Origin: Weissella muntiaci
GTDB lineage: Bacteria; Bacillota; Bacilli; Lactobacillales; Lactobacillaceae
NCBI RefSeq assembly: GCF_008107635.1
Contig: NZ_SDGZ01000024.1
Location: forward strand, 40,438 to 104,437
Length of the DNA: 64,000 nucleotides
Direction: 5' to 3'
In this document: piece by piece, positions 27,531 through 37,416 of the stretch
Layout: each line of letters opens with the position of its first letter
Position numbering within the stretch: position 1 is the stretch's first letter
Translations under genes and position numbers: made by a program
Notes under the pieces: model-generated
Database searches by the model: none
Told to the model about the DNA's origin: nothing
The model's input: the letters and a program-made list of their open reading frames with translations, nothing else

Positions 27531-29378
27531 TCAATTTTGGACGAAACTATTTGCAGTATTTCCTGGTGCGCCTGTTCCCTTAGGAACAATAACTACCTGA
27601 ACTGCCTCCAGTCGCAATCCCTTTCCTTGTGACCCTGATGATTGTAGGTTATTTGTCCAACCCAGCCAACCCTCATTTTGGATTTGACTTCGATAGTAAA
27701 TATCATAATATTGCGCTAATTGCCCAGTTAGCCCAAATTTCAGAGCCTCTATCTGTAAGCCTTGTCCGGTAGTTCCAATAACACTCCCGTCACTTACGTC
27801 AGACTGCCAGCCAATATTTTGAACATGCGCACCATAAGTGATTCCCCCGGTTAAGTTAGCAGGAATACCCGACAAGTTAGCCTTCAGAGCCTCCATCCGC
27901 AAGCTTTGATCGATTGTTCCAGCTGTTGCACCATTCATAACTGCTGATTGCCAACCAATGTTCTGTACGTGTGCCGTATATGCAACTGTAGGAGCTCCGT
28001 CAAGATAAGTAACAGATGTTCCGCCAGGTGCGGCCCCACCCTTAGGGACTAGTACGATTTGAACCGCTTCCATACGATATCCCATGCCAACTGTTCCAGC
28101 AATCTCACCATTTTTCGCCCAGTCAAGCCATCCGTAATTGCGTACCTGTACACGATAATAAATGTCATAATTATCCGCCATCGTGCCAGTTAAATTGAAC
28201 TTAACTGCCTCCATCTCAAGTGATTGACCAACAGTTCCAGCTGTCTCACCGTTCGAAACAGAAGACTGCCAGCCGATGTTTTGAACTTGTGCAGAATACT
28301 GAACTCCACCATCCATGCCTGCTGGAGGTGTAACGTTAACCTTTAAGGCCTCCATACGTAATGATCGCCCTGTTGTTCCAGCCGTTTCACCATCATAAAC
28401 ATAAGGTTGCCAACCATCATTTTGAACTTGCGCCTGATAATTGACTGAGGGACCTGTTTTTTGATCGGGCTCATACGGGTTACTATTTTCACTAGTAAAA
28501 AAATTACTATAGTCAACCGACACGTCAACTGGCTTACTTTGACTGATATTTGTGAAATACATTTGTGAGCTATACTGCCAAGCACCATAACTCGTGTTTT
28601 GCAGATTACTTGCACTGGGCTTACCATACAAATACTGCGCAACCCATATATTCTTAGCACCTAATTTACTAGGTTCCATTTGATAACCATCCGTGGCCCA
28701 TGACTTACTTGTATAATACTTGGGACTTGTAAATCCATTCGAGCGCAGTTGAGCAGAAAACTTCAACGAAGCTTCCGTCCAATCCCAGTATGGCAATCCG
28801 CCTTCTTCGGCATCTTCAATCATAACAGTTGATGATGGTAGCCCAAGCTCCTTTGCCGTATTTGCAAAATAATTAGCTTCTGCAACAGCAGCATTGTCTG
28901 CATCCGTTTGCGAAGTGTAGGTTGTGCCAAACGTTGCATAATGATAAGCTGCAATATTCAGTCCAGCATTTTTAGCGTAACTAATAAACTGTGCAGCATA
29001 CGGATTTTTATATGAGGTTCCCTCAGTTAACTTAATAACAATTGTTTTAACCCCTGACGACTTCAAGCTATTAAAATCACCTTGGGTCATCCAACTTTGA
29101 TAACTTGAAATATCAACTGCATCTCGATTAGGTAGCGAACTGTCATCAGATGATAAATCTGATGGAGCATTAACGGTCGCAGCAGCAAAAACAGATCGAG
29201 TAAATCTGCTAGTAGTAGCACTACTTGAACTACTACTTGATGATGTTGTTCCACTTGCTTCGATCGTATTCCCCATCACATGGTTACCTGTATCCGCCAA
29301 AGCAACGTTATTTCCTATGATCAAGGCCCCAGCTATTACAGCAACGTTCAGTGCTAATTTGGTAATTCTTTTAAACAT
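27531..29378 (-). CDS. Secreted GH25 lysozyme with six ChW repeats
   Basis: This 615-residue exported muramidase cleaves the MurNAc-GlcNAc bond of peptidoglycan. It has a signal peptide (residues 1-28, ending ALA-DT), a Ser/Thr linker, and a GH25 domain at about residues 85-300. The catalytic acids are in VDISSYQ and in the D-x-E of MIEDAEE. Six tandem ChW modules (hydrophobic with conserved Trp) fill residues 320-600, each with a V.Y.A.VQN.GW core followed by GETAGT-like and RMEALK motifs. ChW repeats bind the wall or surface polymers. GGGAG precedes the ATG. It is the last gene of the rhamnose/galactofuranose locus, so it may act on or be tethered to that polymer (inference). Confidence 0.92.
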   Translation of the reverse strand: MFKRITKLALNVAVIAGALIIGNNVALADTGNHVMGNTIEASGTTSSSSSSSSATTSRFTRSVFAAATVNAPSDLSSDDSSLPNRDAVDISSYQSWMTQGDFNSLKSSGVKTIVIKLTEGTSYKNPYAAQFISYAKNAGLNIAAYHYATFGTTYTSQTDADNAAVAEANYFANTAKELGLPSSTVMIEDAEEGGLPYWDWTEASLKFSAQLRSNGFTSPKYYTSKSWATDGYQMEPSKLGAKNIWVAQYLYGKPSASNLQNTSYGAWQYSSQMYFTNISQSKPVDVSVDYSNFFTSENSNPYEPDQKTGPSVNYQAQVQNDGWQPYVYDGETAGTTGRSLRMEALKVNVTPPAGMDGGVQYSAQVQNIGWQSSVSNGETAGTVGQSLEMEAVKFNLTGTMADNYDIYYRVQVRNYGWLDWAKNGEIAGTVGMGYRMEAVQIVLVPKGGAAPGGTSVTYLDGAPTVAYTAHVQNIGWQSAVMNGATAGTIDQSLRMEALKANLSGIPANLTGGITYGAHVQNIGWQSDVSDGSVIGTTGQGLQIEALKFGLTGQLAQYYDIYYRSQIQNEGWLGWTNNLQSSGSQGKGLRLEAVQVVIVPKGTGAPGNTANSFVQN

Positions 29379-29431
29379 TATTTTCTCCCGTAAGAAAGAG
29401 TATCGAAATCACTTCGAGACTTTTTGTTTTA

Positions 29432-30292
29432 TTAATCCTGACCATTGGTCGATTTGATGGACTTTTTAAATTCCTGTAGAGCATCTTGCCAAGATGGAAT
29501 AATAAAGCCTGTTGCCTGGGACTTTTCTAAAGATAACACCGAGTGTGCCGGACGACTTGCAATTGTTGGGAATTCATCAGAGGTAACTGGTATTATCTCC
29601 ACTTGAGTATCTTTCAAAATTTCCCGAGCAAATTCAAACCAAGTTGTCTGCCCCGCATTACTCAAATTATATATACCATATTCCGCATTTTGAACTTGCA
29701 AATAGTTCATGAACTCAGCAAGCGTTTTTGCCCATGTTGGGCGACCTTCCTGATCAGCAACAACTTTTAATTTAGCATGTTCCTTAGCTAAACGTTCCAT
29801 TGTATAAACGAAATTATTGCCATATTGCCCAAAAACCCAAGAGGTCCTTACAATATAATATTTGATACCTGCATTGATAATAAGCTCTTCTGCAGCGGCC
29901 TTAGCCTTTCCATATTCATTTTGCGGATTTACATCGTCTGTTTCGAGATATGGTTTGACCTTTTTACCATCGAATACATAATCTGTTGAAACAAACACCA
30001 ATATCGTATTTGTATTTTTAGCTGCATCAACAAGATTCTTGGTTCCTTGTTCATTAACCTGCCAATTCAGATCCTTTCCGTCGCCTTCTTCAGCAGCGTC
30101 AACCTTAGTATATGCTGCTGCATCGAAAATGACAGACGGCTTAATCATTGCAACCCTTTCAAGTACTGATGCTCGATTCGTTATGTCTAAGTCACTTGAG
30201 GAATAAGCCACAAAATCGACTTGACGCTCTTGCATCAATTGAACCAATTCTTGACCAAGTTGCCCCGTACTTCCTACGATCATTACCGTCAT
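29432..30292 (-). CDS. rfbD: dTDP-4-dehydrorhamnose reductase
   Basis: RfbD catalyses the last step to dTDP-L-rhamnose, using NAD(P)H. The 286-residue short-chain dehydrogenase-type protein has the Rossmann motif GSTGQLGQELV near residue 7, the catalytic YGKAKAAAEE region near residue 127, and VRTSWVFGQYGNNFV after it. AAGGAGTG precedes the ATG. It follows rfbB in the rfbA-C-B-D operon. I read no frameshift or truncation. Confidence 0.95.
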   Translation of the reverse strand: MTVMIVGSTGQLGQELVQLMQERQVDFVAYSSSDLDITNRASVLERVAMIKPSVIFDAAAYTKVDAAEEGDGKDLNWQVNEQGTKNLVDAAKNTNTILVFVSTDYVFDGKKVKPYLETDDVNPQNEYGKAKAAAEELIINAGIKYYIVRTSWVFGQYGNNFVYTMERLAKEHAKLKVVADQEGRPTWAKTLAEFMNYLQVQNAEYGIYNLSNAGQTTWFEFAREILKDTQVEIIPVTSDEFPTIASRPAHSVLSLEKSQATGFIIPSWQDALQEFKKSIKSTNGQD

Positions 30293-30325
30293 TCAATCAC
30301 TCCTTCTTGGCAAACAATAAAACCC

Positions 30326-31363
<1,038 letters not shown>

Positions 31364-31936
31364 TTAAATCTCACCATATACAAAATTATTTTCTGCATCC
31401 TTTAATTGGGGGTGTTTTGTATCCTTTTCAGAAAGCGTTAGATGGTCAATCGACATTGGCCAATCAATACCAAGATCTGGGTCGTCAAATGCAATACCAC
31501 GATCCGCTTTTGGCTCATAATACCCATCAACTTTATAAGCAAAGTTTACATTGTCGGTTAGCGTAATAAATCCATGTGCAAATCCACGTGGAACTAATAG
31601 TTGACGATGATTATGCTCAGAAAGAATGTAACCTTCCCATTCGCCATATGTTGGCGAACCTTTTCGCATATCAACCAATACATCATAAACAGCACCAGTC
31701 ATCGCACGAACCAATTTAGTTTGAGTGTATGGGGCAAGTTGATAATGTAGACCACGCAAAACACCCGCATGGCTTGAAAGCGATTGATTATCTTGATTAA
31801 AATCAAAATCTATCCCTGCGTCAACGAATTTATTGCGTGTGAACGTCTCTGTAAAGAAACCACGATGATCACCAAAGACCTCCGTCTCAACTAACTTAAC
31901 ATCTGCTAACTTTGTTTCAATTATTTTAAGTCCCAT
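31364..31936 (-). CDS. rfbC: dTDP-4-dehydrorhamnose 3,5-epimerase
   Basis: RfbC epimerises carbons 3 and 5 of the keto-sugar nucleotide. This 190-residue cupin has VFGDHRGFFTETF near residue 20, the catalytic LRGLHYQ near residue 60, and VPRGFAHGFITL near residue 118, all characteristic. The start codon immediately follows the rfbA stop codon. GAGGAACAGG inside rfbA is the likely ribosome binding site. Confidence 0.96.
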   Translation of the reverse strand: MGLKIIETKLADVKLVETEVFGDHRGFFTETFTRNKFVDAGIDFDFNQDNQSLSSHAGVLRGLHYQLAPYTQTKLVRAMTGAVYDVLVDMRKGSPTYGEWEGYILSEHNHRQLLVPRGFAHGFITLTDNVNFAYKVDGYYEPKADRGIAFDDPDLGIDWPMSIDHLTLSEKDTKHPQLKDAENNFVYGEI

Positions 31937-32815
31937 TTACTTCGCCTGTTCCTCTGCTACTAATCTTAGCAAGTATTGCCCATAATCATTCTTTTTTAGT
32001 GGCTGTGCCAATTCTTCTAGTTGCTCCACTGAAATATAATTCATCCGATATGCAATCTCTTCTAGTGAAGCAACTTTCAAGTTTTGTTGCTTTTGAATCG
32101 TTGCAATAAAACTTGATGCCTCAAGCAAAGAATCATGTGTCCCTGTATCCAGCCAAGCAAACCCTCGACCCATTAATTTAACATCTAATTTCTTTGCTTT
32201 AAGATACGCTTCATTAACATCCGATATTTCCAGCTCATTACGATCCGAAGGCTGAATTGACTTTGCGATTTCTACGACTGAATTGTCGTAAAAGTACAAG
32301 CCTGTAACCGCATAATTACTTTTTGGTGTCTCAGGTTTTTCAACAATTGAAATTGCTCGCATATTCTCATCAAACTCAACAACCCCAAAACGTTTGGGAT
32401 CCTTCACCTGATAACTGAATACGGTTGCACCATTATCTTTGCTTGCGGCTTCTTGCAACATTTGTGAGAGACCAGCACCATAGAAAATATTATCGCCCAA
32501 TACCAATGCAACTGAATCTTCGCCAATAAAGTCTTCACCAATAATAAATGCTTCAGCCAGGCCATTTGGTTCTTGCTGAACCTTATATTCAATATTCAAG
32601 CCCAACTTCTTACCATCTCCAAATAGAGCTTCAAATTGTCCAATATATTCTGGTGTTGATATAAGTAATATATCTCTAATTCCAGCGAGCATTAACACTG
32701 ACATTGGATAATAAATCATTGGTTTATCATAAATTGGAACCAACTGCTTACTTGTCGACTTGGTAATCGGATACAAGCGTGTGCCTGATCCACCAGCCAA
32801 AATAATTCCTTTCAT
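31937..32815 (-). CDS. rfbA: Glucose-1-phosphate thymidylyltransferase
   Basis: RfbA makes dTDP-glucose from dTTP and glucose-1-phosphate, the first step to dTDP-rhamnose. The 292-residue protein opens with [20 protein letters not shown], the nucleotidyltransferase signature, and has [10 protein letters not shown] near residue 107 and [19 protein letters not shown] near residue 158. AGGAG precedes the ATG. It lies 23 bases downstream of the GtrB-like gene, so the rhamnose genes are cotranscribed with the glycosyltransferases. Confidence 0.97.
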   Translation of the reverse strand: MKGIILAGGSGTRLYPITKSTSKQLVPIYDKPMIYYPMSVLMLAGIRDILLISTPEYIGQFEALFGDGKKLGLNIEYKVQQEPNGLAEAFIIGEDFIGEDSVALVLGDNIFYGAGLSQMLQEAASKDNGATVFSYQVKDPKRFGVVEFDENMRAISIVEKPETPKSNYAVTGLYFYDNSVVEIAKSIQPSDRNELEISDVNEAYLKAKKLDVKLMGRGFAWLDTGTHDSLLEASSFIATIQKQQNLKVASLEEIAYRMNYISVEQLEELAQPLKKNDYGQYLLRLVAEEQAK

Positions 32816-32838
32816 CCGTTAACTCCTAACTGAACTAA

Positions 32839-33798
32839 TTAATTACGCCGCTCTGCAACAATATATCTTGGACGATGCTTTACTTCCATAAATATCTTGC
32901 CGATATACTCACCAATCACACCAATCGCAGTTAATTGAATTCCACCGAGAAACCAAATTGAAACCATCAATGAAGGCCAACCCAATTGCGTTTGCTGCAT
33001 GATTGATCCAATAAAGATATAAATCAACATCAAAATACTGATACCAGAGATCAACAATCCAACATTTCTAACCAATGTGATTGGAACAACAGAGAAAGAG
33101 GTAATTCCACTAGTTGCAAATTGTAACATCTTCTTTAGTGGATACTTCGTCTCACCTGCTTCGCGCTCGGCACGAGCATAAAAGACCTCTGCAGAGTTAA
33201 ATCCAATCACAGGGAAAATACCTCGTAGAAACATATCTCGCTCAGTATATTCTTGAAAGGCACCTAACACCTTTTGATTTACCAAACGGAAATCGGCATG
33301 GTTCGGAATAGTTTTAACTCCCAACCAATTCATAAACTTATAAAACAATCCTGCCGTCTGCCGCTTAAACCAAGTATCACTGGTCCGATCATTACGAACG
33401 CCATAAACAATATCTTTATTCTCATTAGTTGCCAATTCAACCATTTCAATAATGGCATTGGGATCATCTTGCAAATCAGCGTCAATTGTAACCGCAAAGT
33501 CAACATCACTTCCGGTTACCTCTGTTAAACCAGCAATCAATGCATTTTGATGACCGAAGTTATGGCTAAACTTCAAGCCCTTAATGTGACCGTATTCGTC
33601 AGATAATTCATTTATCAACTCCCAGGTACGATCGGCACTCCCGTCATCAACATACATGATAAAACTATCAGAAGCTATCTGACTATTCAGAATCATTTTT
33701 TGAAGTAATTCGCTCAATACTTGAGTTGTTTTGTTAATAACTTCTTCTTCGTTATAGGCTGGCAAAATAATTGCTAATTTTCTTTTCAGCATGTCCAC
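32839..33798 (-). CDS. GT2 polyprenyl-phosphate glycosyltransferase (GtrB/DPM1-like)
   Basis: This 319-residue enzyme has an N-terminal GT2 catalytic domain, with LPAYNEEEVI near residue 12 and the metal-binding TIDADLQDDP near residue 100. Two C-terminal transmembrane segments (about residues 232-255 and 268-292) follow. This layout is that of GtrB/ArnC-type enzymes, which transfer a sugar from its nucleotide to undecaprenyl phosphate on the cytoplasmic face. A GtrA flippase-like gene lies two genes away, so they may form a lipid-linked sugar donor system. The start may be the GTG at 33798 or the ATG two codons later. Confidence 0.88.
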   Translation of the reverse strand: MDMLKRKLAIILPAYNEEEVINKTTQVLSELLQKMILNSQIASDSFIMYVDDGSADRTWELINELSDEYGHIKGLKFSHNFGHQNALIAGLTEVTGSDVDFAVTIDADLQDDPNAIIEMVELATNENKDIVYGVRNDRTSDTWFKRQTAGLFYKFMNWLGVKTIPNHADFRLVNQKVLGAFQEYTERDMFLRGIFPVIGFNSAEVFYARAEREAGETKYPLKKMLQFATSGITSFSVVPITLVRNVGLLISGISILMLIYIFIGSIMQQTQLGWPSLMVSIWFLGGIQLTAIGVIGEYIGKIFMEVKHRPRYIVAERRN

Positions 33799-33807
33799 TC
33801 ATTTTCC

Positions 33808-34629
33808 TTACTTGTTTCTTTTAATAAAAACATATACAAATTTACGGATTTCTTGCATCGCTTTCGTTACAAGTTTACCACGAACCAATGTCGACTTAGT
33901 AATCGTATCAGGCATGAGTTCTGCCATTGACTCATTCATGCCAATGAAATGCGCCGACTGCACATTCTGCAAAGCTGCTGTCCACTGAGTAGAACTAACC
34001 CTAAATTTTACAGCCACATGTTCATCCTTGACGAAATCCCCAAATCTTAATACCCGCAAATAACTCTCCAAGTCAACAACGTATGGATGATCAAAATTCC
34101 ATCCACCAGCCTTTTCAAATGCACTCCGACGCATCAGCACACCACCGGGCTCACCCAGAATATTAATACCCGTTCCAACAACCCGCTTAATTACTGCCTC
34201 GCCGGCCATATTCTTTCTAAGTCCGGTTAGTCCCCATGATTTTTTTAAAACTTTATTATCTTCATTGATAATCTCCCTTTTTGAAGCAGTAAGAACTGCT
34301 TCCGGATGATTCTCAAGCAACCTAACTTGCCGTGCTAACATTCCCGGCACTAGGACATCGTCGGCTGGAAGAAGTTTAATAAACTCTCCGCTTGCCTTCT
34401 CTGAAACAAAGTTCCAATTCTCTTTTGCCGCGCCAACTGGTGACTCAAACATTTTAACCCGTGCATCATCTTTGAAATCTTCCAGAATCGACCAAGTTCC
34501 ATCATCAGGACCTTGCACCCCAATAATCAATTCAAAATCAACATCCGTTTGATTAAGAACCGATTCAACGGTTTCTTTAATAAAACGCGCTGATTTATAA
34601 GCCGGGATTACTACTGAAACTGATATCAT
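33808..34629 (-). CDS. Glycosyltransferase family 2 protein
   Basis: A 273-residue single-domain GT-A enzyme. SVVIPAYKSARFIKETVESV is the family start, and LLPADDVLVPGML near residue 90 holds the acidic metal-binding pair. There is no transmembrane segment until a short hydrophobic end (FVYVFI). AGGAGAT precedes the ATG and the gene begins 2 bases after gtrA. The transferred sugar is unknown; context with dTDP-rhamnose and UDP-galactofuranose genes leaves both possible. Confidence 0.85.
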   Translation of the reverse strand: MISVSVVIPAYKSARFIKETVESVLNQTDVDFELIIGVQGPDDGTWSILEDFKDDARVKMFESPVGAAKENWNFVSEKASGEFIKLLPADDVLVPGMLARQVRLLENHPEAVLTASKREIINEDNKVLKKSWGLTGLRKNMAGEAVIKRVVGTGINILGEPGGVLMRRSAFEKAGGWNFDHPYVVDLESYLRVLRFGDFVKDEHVAVKFRVSSTQWTAALQNVQSAHFIGMNESMAELMPDTITKSTLVRGKLVTKAMQEIRKFVYVFIKRNK

Positions 34630-34631
34630 AT

Positions 34632-35048
34632 CTATCTCCTGAATGAAAAGTACTTATGTCCAATAAAACTGACAACTGTTGTAAAAATTAAAATGCTTAA
34701 TTGTGCAACTAATGCATTAAATTTGAATCCATGTACCAAAATTGGCAATAGCAATAAATTGAAAGCATAATTAACAGCATTCACCATGGTGAACCTTATG
34801 AAGTCCTTCACTACATGCCCTTGCGTCTTAAAAGTGAATTTCTTGTGCAAATCAAATGCCACAAATAATGAAGCAACCTGTGAAATTATCAGCGCCAGCA
34901 TGTAGCCAAATTCAAGTCCTCTTAGCAACCATGTAAACAATGCATAAATTGCAAAACCGAAAGCAGTATTAAAACCACCAACAAGTAGAAATCTGAATTT
35001 CTCACTATCCAACAAAACGCTGATTCCATTAAATATCTTATTAATCAA
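34632..35048 (-). CDS. GtrA-family membrane protein
   Basis: A 138-residue protein with four hydrophobic segments and the GtrA signature: FRFLLVGGFNTAFGFAIYAL near residue 18 and HKKFTFKT near residue 68. It ends in the basic HKYFSFRR. GtrA-like proteins are thought to flip undecaprenyl-phosphate sugars for side-chain glycosylation of surface polymers. It likely works with the GtrB-like enzyme downstream. It probably starts at TTG (35048), since GGAG is 8 bases upstream and no ATG lies near. A 218-bp gap with an inverted-repeat element precedes it. Confidence 0.87.
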   Translation of the reverse strand: MINKIFNGISVLLDSEKFRFLLVGGFNTAFGFAIYALFTWLLRGLEFGYMLALIISQVASLFVAFDLHKKFTFKTQGHVVKDFIRFTMVNAVNYAFNLLLLPILVHGFKFNALVAQLSILIFTTVVSFIGHKYFSFRR

Positions 35049-35087
35049 TTTACTTACTCCATCTTGGGAATTTTTAATATGTAGGAC

Positions 35088-35218
35088 TGGAAAATCCTAT
35101 TCATCATTTGCTTATATCTTAATTGATTGATTTAATCCTTAGAAGCTAACAACCATTTAGCTTGGTAAGAAACAAGATTCGTCAATATTAATTAGCTAGT
35201 TCTTAAATAGGATTTCCA
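35088..35218. repeat. Inverted-repeat element between two glycosyltransferase genes
   Basis: TGGAAAATCCTATT at 35088-35101 and AATAGGATTTCCA at 35206-35218 are near-perfect complements, one base being inserted. Inside, AGCTAA/TTAGCT and a long AT-rich imperfect pairing occur. The whole 131-bp piece could fold as one branched hairpin or be a small MITE-like relic. No ORF lies within. The GT2 side also has a weak TGCG/CGCA hairpin that may end transcription. Confidence 0.5.
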
Positions 35219-35266
35219 ATCATTTTAAAATGCGAGCTAAACGCAGGCGCCCTTTAGTCTTGCAGA

Positions 35267-36160
35267 CTATAATCTATCATGTACATATTCAATATGTGGA
35301 TTAAATCTACGCCCGTCTTGTATTGCATGGAGAATAACTTTAATCTTACCCCAGCGATTCTCAACCCGTCTTGGCCAAAAAACCAATCGTAATAACTCTA
35401 GTCCGATACGAATTTGGCCTTTAAAATAACCCATAAATCCGCGTTGTCGTGCATAATACATCTTATTCCGATAAGCAAAGTAATACCGTTTTGTCCGCTC
35501 AGCACTATCCGTAATGATGTTTGAACCAACATTGCTTGCCATTTTATGCATAACAACTGCCTTAGGTACCAGATAACCTGGGGCCACCCGACGTGCTCGT
35601 TCAGTATACTCAATATCGTCGCCCCAAATAAAAAACTCTGTAATCGGTAATCCGATTCTTTGAACAACATCCCGAGGCATTAACAACGATACGAATGTCG
35701 CCGAGCGTAATTTAATTTCCTTGGTCGGATGATCAGGTACCAAGTCAAAACGATTTAGCGGTGCAGGCATGTTCATCAAGGCTCGTTGACCATCAATCCA
35801 TCGAACATCAGAAGCTAAGAATCCAAATTGTCTTTTCTTTGCCACCAGTAATAACTCGGTTAGAGCCTCCGGTGTAGGTACAGTGTCATCGTCCATAAGC
35901 CACACGTACTCATCATCTGTATGTTCCATAAAGTAACGAATACCCTTATTGAAGCCACCTGCTCCGCCGATGTTCTCTGACAGGCGTATATACTCAATTT
36001 GATCCTTCAGTTCCGTTAAATATCTCTGTGTGTCATTCGACGAGGCATTATCAATCACGATAATATGATCAATTTTACTCTTGGAATTTTGCAATGCACT
36101 TAAGACTTCTCTCAGCATATCCAATCGATTATAAGTAACAATAACTGCACTAACTGTCAT
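35267..36160 (-). CDS. GT2 glycosyltransferase, GlfT2-like, probable galactofuranosyl- or rhamnosyltransferase
   Basis: This 297-residue enzyme has VTYNRLDMLREVLSAL near the start, VIDNASSNDT, the DDD metal site in WLMDDDTVPTPEAL near residue 88, and the acidic FFIWGDDIEYTERAR near residue 185. The W-G-D-D-x-E block resembles the GlfT2 and WbbL/rhamnosyltransferase branch of GT2. It is 5 bases downstream of glf, which makes UDP-galactofuranose, so it may be the galactofuranosyltransferase; this is inference from position. Its ribosome binding site is weak and lies inside the end of glf, suggesting coupling. Confidence 0.82.
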   Translation of the reverse strand: MTVSAVIVTYNRLDMLREVLSALQNSKSKIDHIIVIDNASSNDTQRYLTELKDQIEYIRLSENIGGAGGFNKGIRYFMEHTDDEYVWLMDDDTVPTPEALTELLLVAKKRQFGFLASDVRWIDGQRALMNMPAPLNRFDLVPDHPTKEIKLRSATFVSLLMPRDVVQRIGLPITEFFIWGDDIEYTERARRVAPGYLVPKAVVMHKMASNVGSNIITDSAERTKRYYFAYRNKMYYARQRGFMGYFKGQIRIGLELLRLVFWPRRVENRWGKIKVILHAIQDGRRFNPHIEYVHDRL

Positions 36161-36165
36161 ATTGT

Positions 36166-37347
36166 TTAGTGCTCTTCGTCGTGTGCAAAATTAAAATCTT
36201 GATCAATATCAAACTCTTGGCGTACTTCATTTAAGGCTGCGTTGAATACCTGATCCATATCATAATAACGATACTGACCAAGACGTCCACCGAAGATGAT
36301 TTGATCCTTATGCGTACGAGCCTCTTTGGCATACTCTTTATAAAGATTTGTGTTTTTCTCGTCATTAACTGGGTAATAAGCTTCTTTTGACCGATCCCAA
36401 TCTTGAGGATACTCGCGCGTAATAATCGTCTTCCCCTCATCAGCCAAACCATCAAAGTGGCGCCACTCCATTACACGTGTGAACGGGGTTTCAGCATCCG
36501 TATAATTAATCACTGAATTACCTTGATAATTATCTGAATCAATTGTCTCATGTTCAAAACGTAGTGAACGATATTCTAATTCACCATGCTTATAATCGAA
36601 GAATTGATCAATCATTCCGGTATAAAGAACGCGAGGAAATTCTGCTAAGTACTCGTCTTTATGGGTAAAGAAATCTTCATTCAACTTGACATCAATTAGA
36701 GGATTATCATTTAACATTTTCTCAAAGATCTGAGTATAACCGCCCACTGGAATCCCCTGGTAACGGTGATTAAAATAATTATTATCGTAAATAAATCGAA
36801 CAGGCAAGCGCTTAATGATAAAGGCTGGTAGTTCTGTTGCTTTACGTCCCCACTGTTTCTCTGTATAGCCCTTAATCAACTTTTGATAAATATCTGTCCC
36901 AATTAAGGAAATCGCTTGCTCTTCCAGATTGCGTGGCTCGCGATCACCTAAATCTGCCAAAGCGGCTGACTTCTGCTCGTCAATCTTTGCTTTTGCTTCA
37001 GCGGGTGTTTTTGTACCCCACATCTCGTAAAAGGTGTTCATATTAAATGGCAAATTGTATAGCTCACCTTTGTAATTTGCGACAACCTGATTCTGGTAAC
37101 CATTGAAGTCAGCAAATTGTCGGATATAGTCCCAAACCTCTTTGTTGTCAGTATGGAAAATATGTGCACCAAAATCATGCACAGTAATACCACTTTCAGT
37201 ATGTGTATACATATTCCCTGCCAAGTGTGAACGTTTCTCAATGATTAGAGAACGCTTTCCTCGTTTAGCCGCCTCGTAGGCAAAGATTGCCCCAAAGGGA
37301 CCAGCCCCAACAACAAGATAGTCATAGTTTTTATCATTCAAAGCCAT
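36166..37347 (-). CDS. glf: UDP-galactopyranose mutase
   Basis: Glf interconverts UDP-galactopyranose and UDP-galactofuranose with a reduced flavin. The 393-residue protein has the FAD-binding motif LVVGAGPFGAIFAYEAAKRG near residue 10, HFGAH-type region VHDFGAHIFHT near residue 58, and RRE-like MEWRHFDGL and IITREYP blocks in the C-terminal half. The ATG at 37347 has AAAGGA upstream and matches the family start, rather than the GTG 11 codons earlier. Presence of glf shows the polymer made here probably contains Galf. Confidence 0.96.
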   Translation of the reverse strand: MALNDKNYDYLVVGAGPFGAIFAYEAAKRGKRSLIIEKRSHLAGNMYTHTESGITVHDFGAHIFHTDNKEVWDYIRQFADFNGYQNQVVANYKGELYNLPFNMNTFYEMWGTKTPAEAKAKIDEQKSAALADLGDREPRNLEEQAISLIGTDIYQKLIKGYTEKQWGRKATELPAFIIKRLPVRFIYDNNYFNHRYQGIPVGGYTQIFEKMLNDNPLIDVKLNEDFFTHKDEYLAEFPRVLYTGMIDQFFDYKHGELEYRSLRFEHETIDSDNYQGNSVINYTDAETPFTRVMEWRHFDGLADEGKTIITREYPQDWDRSKEAYYPVNDEKNTNLYKEYAKEARTHKDQIIFGGRLGQYRYYDMDQVFNAALNEVRQEFDIDQDFNFAHDEEH

Positions 37348-37416
37348 GTTAAAAATTTTTCCTTTCAAAGTAGAAAACACCTGCTAATACCTTACCATTA
37401 ATTTGAAATCTTCCGC

